Below, in pieces: positions 61,959 through 64,000 of a stretch of DNA of 64,000 bases (positions within the stretch are counted from its first letter, which is position 1; every line of letters begins with the position of its first letter). Made by a program: the position numbers and the translations under genes. The notes under the pieces were generated by a model. It saw only the letters and a list, made by a program, of their open reading frames with translations. It did no database searches and had not been told where the DNA came from. Origin of the DNA: Zonotrichia leucophrys gambelii (Eukaryota > Chordata > Aves > Passeriformes > Passerellidae); the NCBI RefSeq assembly GCF_028769735.1, contig NC_088171.1:75967216-76031215 (forward strand). Direction: 5' to 3'.

Positions 61959-64000
61959 GTAAGATCGGAGCCAAATTCTCTGCCAGCAGCTGTACTGGGC
62001 ATAAAGTACTTGCTATACAAGTTGTAAGTGTTTTAAACTGGAGGGTTATGTAGGGGTTTTCTGCAGCTCCTGGCTTATTTCACAGCACAGAAGCATAGGG
62101 AAAGGATAGAAAGCCTTAGTTTAAGGTGGGAAGGTGATAAAACTTTTTATAACTGGAGTAAAGATGACAGATTGGTTGCTGAGTGACTAGAAACCTGATA
62201 GCATGCAAGATTTGGGCTCGAGAGTTCAATAAACAGTGATGAAAGGACAGCTTCTTTTTTGACTTTCTGAGCCAAACTTTAGGGTGCTTTTGTTTTGGGA
62301 TTGTGAGAATTTGGTATGGATGGAAGAGAAATTATTTTGTATGAAGCAGTAAAATTCTTTTAAATGGGGTCTGTTTCTTCCTCTGTGCTATATTGTTAAT
62401 CTAGTAAGGTAGAGTTTATTTTCAAATTATTCTGGCTTAGTGATACCTCTTCTCAATTCTCCTCACTACTACTTTGATCATTTATACTTAGCAGGTATGT
62501 TTTCTTGATCAGGATTTTTTTTTTTGCCTTTATGCAATTATGATTTTTTCAATTTATCAATACTTTTCATCATAAGCAGAAATTGTTAATTCTTATTTGC
62601 ATTTTGAAAATCTATATTTAAAATATTGATGGGATATCATGCCGGTAACTTCTTTCCAGTAAACAATAGGAAAAAAAAGAGAAACTGCAGAACCTAACAT
62701 AAATAACTTGTAAAACTCTATTTGGAAGAGGTTTTTTTTCTCACAAGTAGTAGTAAACATATCTGCTTACTCTTAGTTTACTCTTTTATTCATGTATGCA
62801 ATAACATGGCCCTGATAATAACTTATTGCACAACAAGTGCAAGCGATGTTGGTCAAATAGTGAAGAATATAAATATGTATATTGAGAAATAATGTGACTG
62901 TGCTTTATGTGAGCACAGTTTGTTTGTCGCCTAACCTTTTTTTGACATGCTTCTGTCTGGCTGAAATTACAAGCTTGTTTTTATGCTTTGTGTTATTCAA
63001 GACAAAAAAAAGTAAATTATTTGGTAATTCTCTTTGAAAAAAGGCAGAATGCCCCTAGTGAAGTTAGTGAAGTTATCAGGCAAATGATAAAGCTAAAAAC
63101 ATCCAATGATTAAGCAGGGAAAAGGCAATTTTATAGCAGATGGTTCCCATGATGTCATTAAATGCAATGCTTTGGATGCAACCTTCAAATCTGTTAGCCA
63201 TGTGCCTCTGGCTCCTGCAAGGTGAGAAGGAATACTGCACTATTTATTTGCTCCATTTCTCATTCTTTTTGAAGCATTTGCTATTATGCCAAAGCTGAAG
63301 ACAGAGTGCTGGGGTCTGTGGCTCGAAACACAATAGCACATCATAGAGAGTCACTCATTGCAAGAATCTAGCAGCATTTGAGAAGACGCTTCTTATAATT
63401 CAGAAATGGACCTTTACATTAAAATAGAGGACTGTAATATCCTTTACTCCTGTGCCAGAATTTGTTTTCTTCACAAATGTAACTGTTCTCAGTGTCCGTT
63501 AGGAGGCTCTTTTCTCTATGTTCATCATACTCCATCGAATGATGGAAATTCATCAGTTTTGAGCAAACTGAACACCCTAGCTTTAGGGGGTAGAGGAAGT
63601 TAAGATCTCCAAATCAGGTAACTGCACTAACACATTGTATGGATTATTATGTATACATTATTATGTAGCAACTGAGAAAGACAAAAAGCTGAGCACATGG
63701 AGTATGGATATTCAGAAAAAAAGTTAGATGTTGAGCTAAGAATTGGTAAATTCCAGATGAATGTGAACTGTGAGAAATAAAATAAATTGTGGAGAATAAG
63801 AACCAGGAATGAAAGCATATTAGAAGAGACAAGCACATTTGTATTCCTACAATTTACTGTATATAAATGCAGCATTGTGATACAGCAGCATCTGTACTGA
63901 TGTGATTCATACTCCAAAATAAGAAAAAAAAAATCCAAACCTGCTAGAAGTTTCACATTTTGAAAGAGGAGGTGTGAAAAACACCTAGCAATACACCTAT
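61959..64000. other. AT-rich noncoding stretch
   Basis: No gene or mobile element is recognised. If the candidate exon is real, this is the start of its downstream intron. The minus-strand frame at 63627-63956 (109 codons) and the plus-strand frame at 63406-63603 are not recognisable. Confidence 0.5.

Overview
The window reads as a stretch of bird (or at least sauropsid) nuclear genome with no protein-coding gene I can identify. It is visibly AT-rich, no reading frame exceeds about 150 codons, and every stretch that reads like a known protein belongs to a LINE. The avian assignment rests on several remnants of the CR1 LINE, including 3' ends with the typical 'attctatgat'-like tail, and on LTR fragments resembling avian ERVL-type LTRs. 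I recognised these from memory of the families, not from a search.

Layout. 1.7-2.8 kb: a decayed CR1. 9.8-10.1 kb: the 3' end of an ERVL-type LTR. 12.3 and 13.5 kb: two diverged copies of a 122-bp sequence, the second abutting a 1.45-kb CR1 (13.6-15.1 kb) that keeps a piece of reverse-transcriptase reading frame. 21.8 kb: a TA/TG microsatellite. 22.4 kb: a MIR-like SINE remnant. 23.2-23.7 kb: a second ERVL-type LTR. 24.8-25.9 kb: a third CR1 with a recognisable but broken reverse transcriptase. 27.1-27.8 kb: a well-preserved, CpG-rich solo LTR, the only clearly young element. 30.1-30.9 kb: a very old L3/CR1-like LINE remnant on the minus strand. 38-43 kb: short tandem duplications and a perfect hairpin. 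44.0-44.5 kb: an unassigned promoter-like repeat, possibly an LTR. 48.6-49.0 kb: a fourth CR1 3' end. 49-61 kb: mostly unique-looking AT-rich sequence with G/T tracts and possible conserved noncoding blocks.

The one candidate genic signal is at 61.70-61.96 kb. It has a strong 3' splice-site-like sequence, 255 bp of locally CpG-enriched sequence holding an ATG with 61 open codons, and a strong 5' splice-site-like sequence. It could be a 5' exon of a large gene, a lncRNA exon, or chance.

No operon, CRISPR array, tRNA or rRNA was seen, and I found no convincing new biological system. The window is most economically described as a gene desert or a large intron with layered retroelement insertions. 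Composition statements are by eye; nothing was computed beyond hand alignment.
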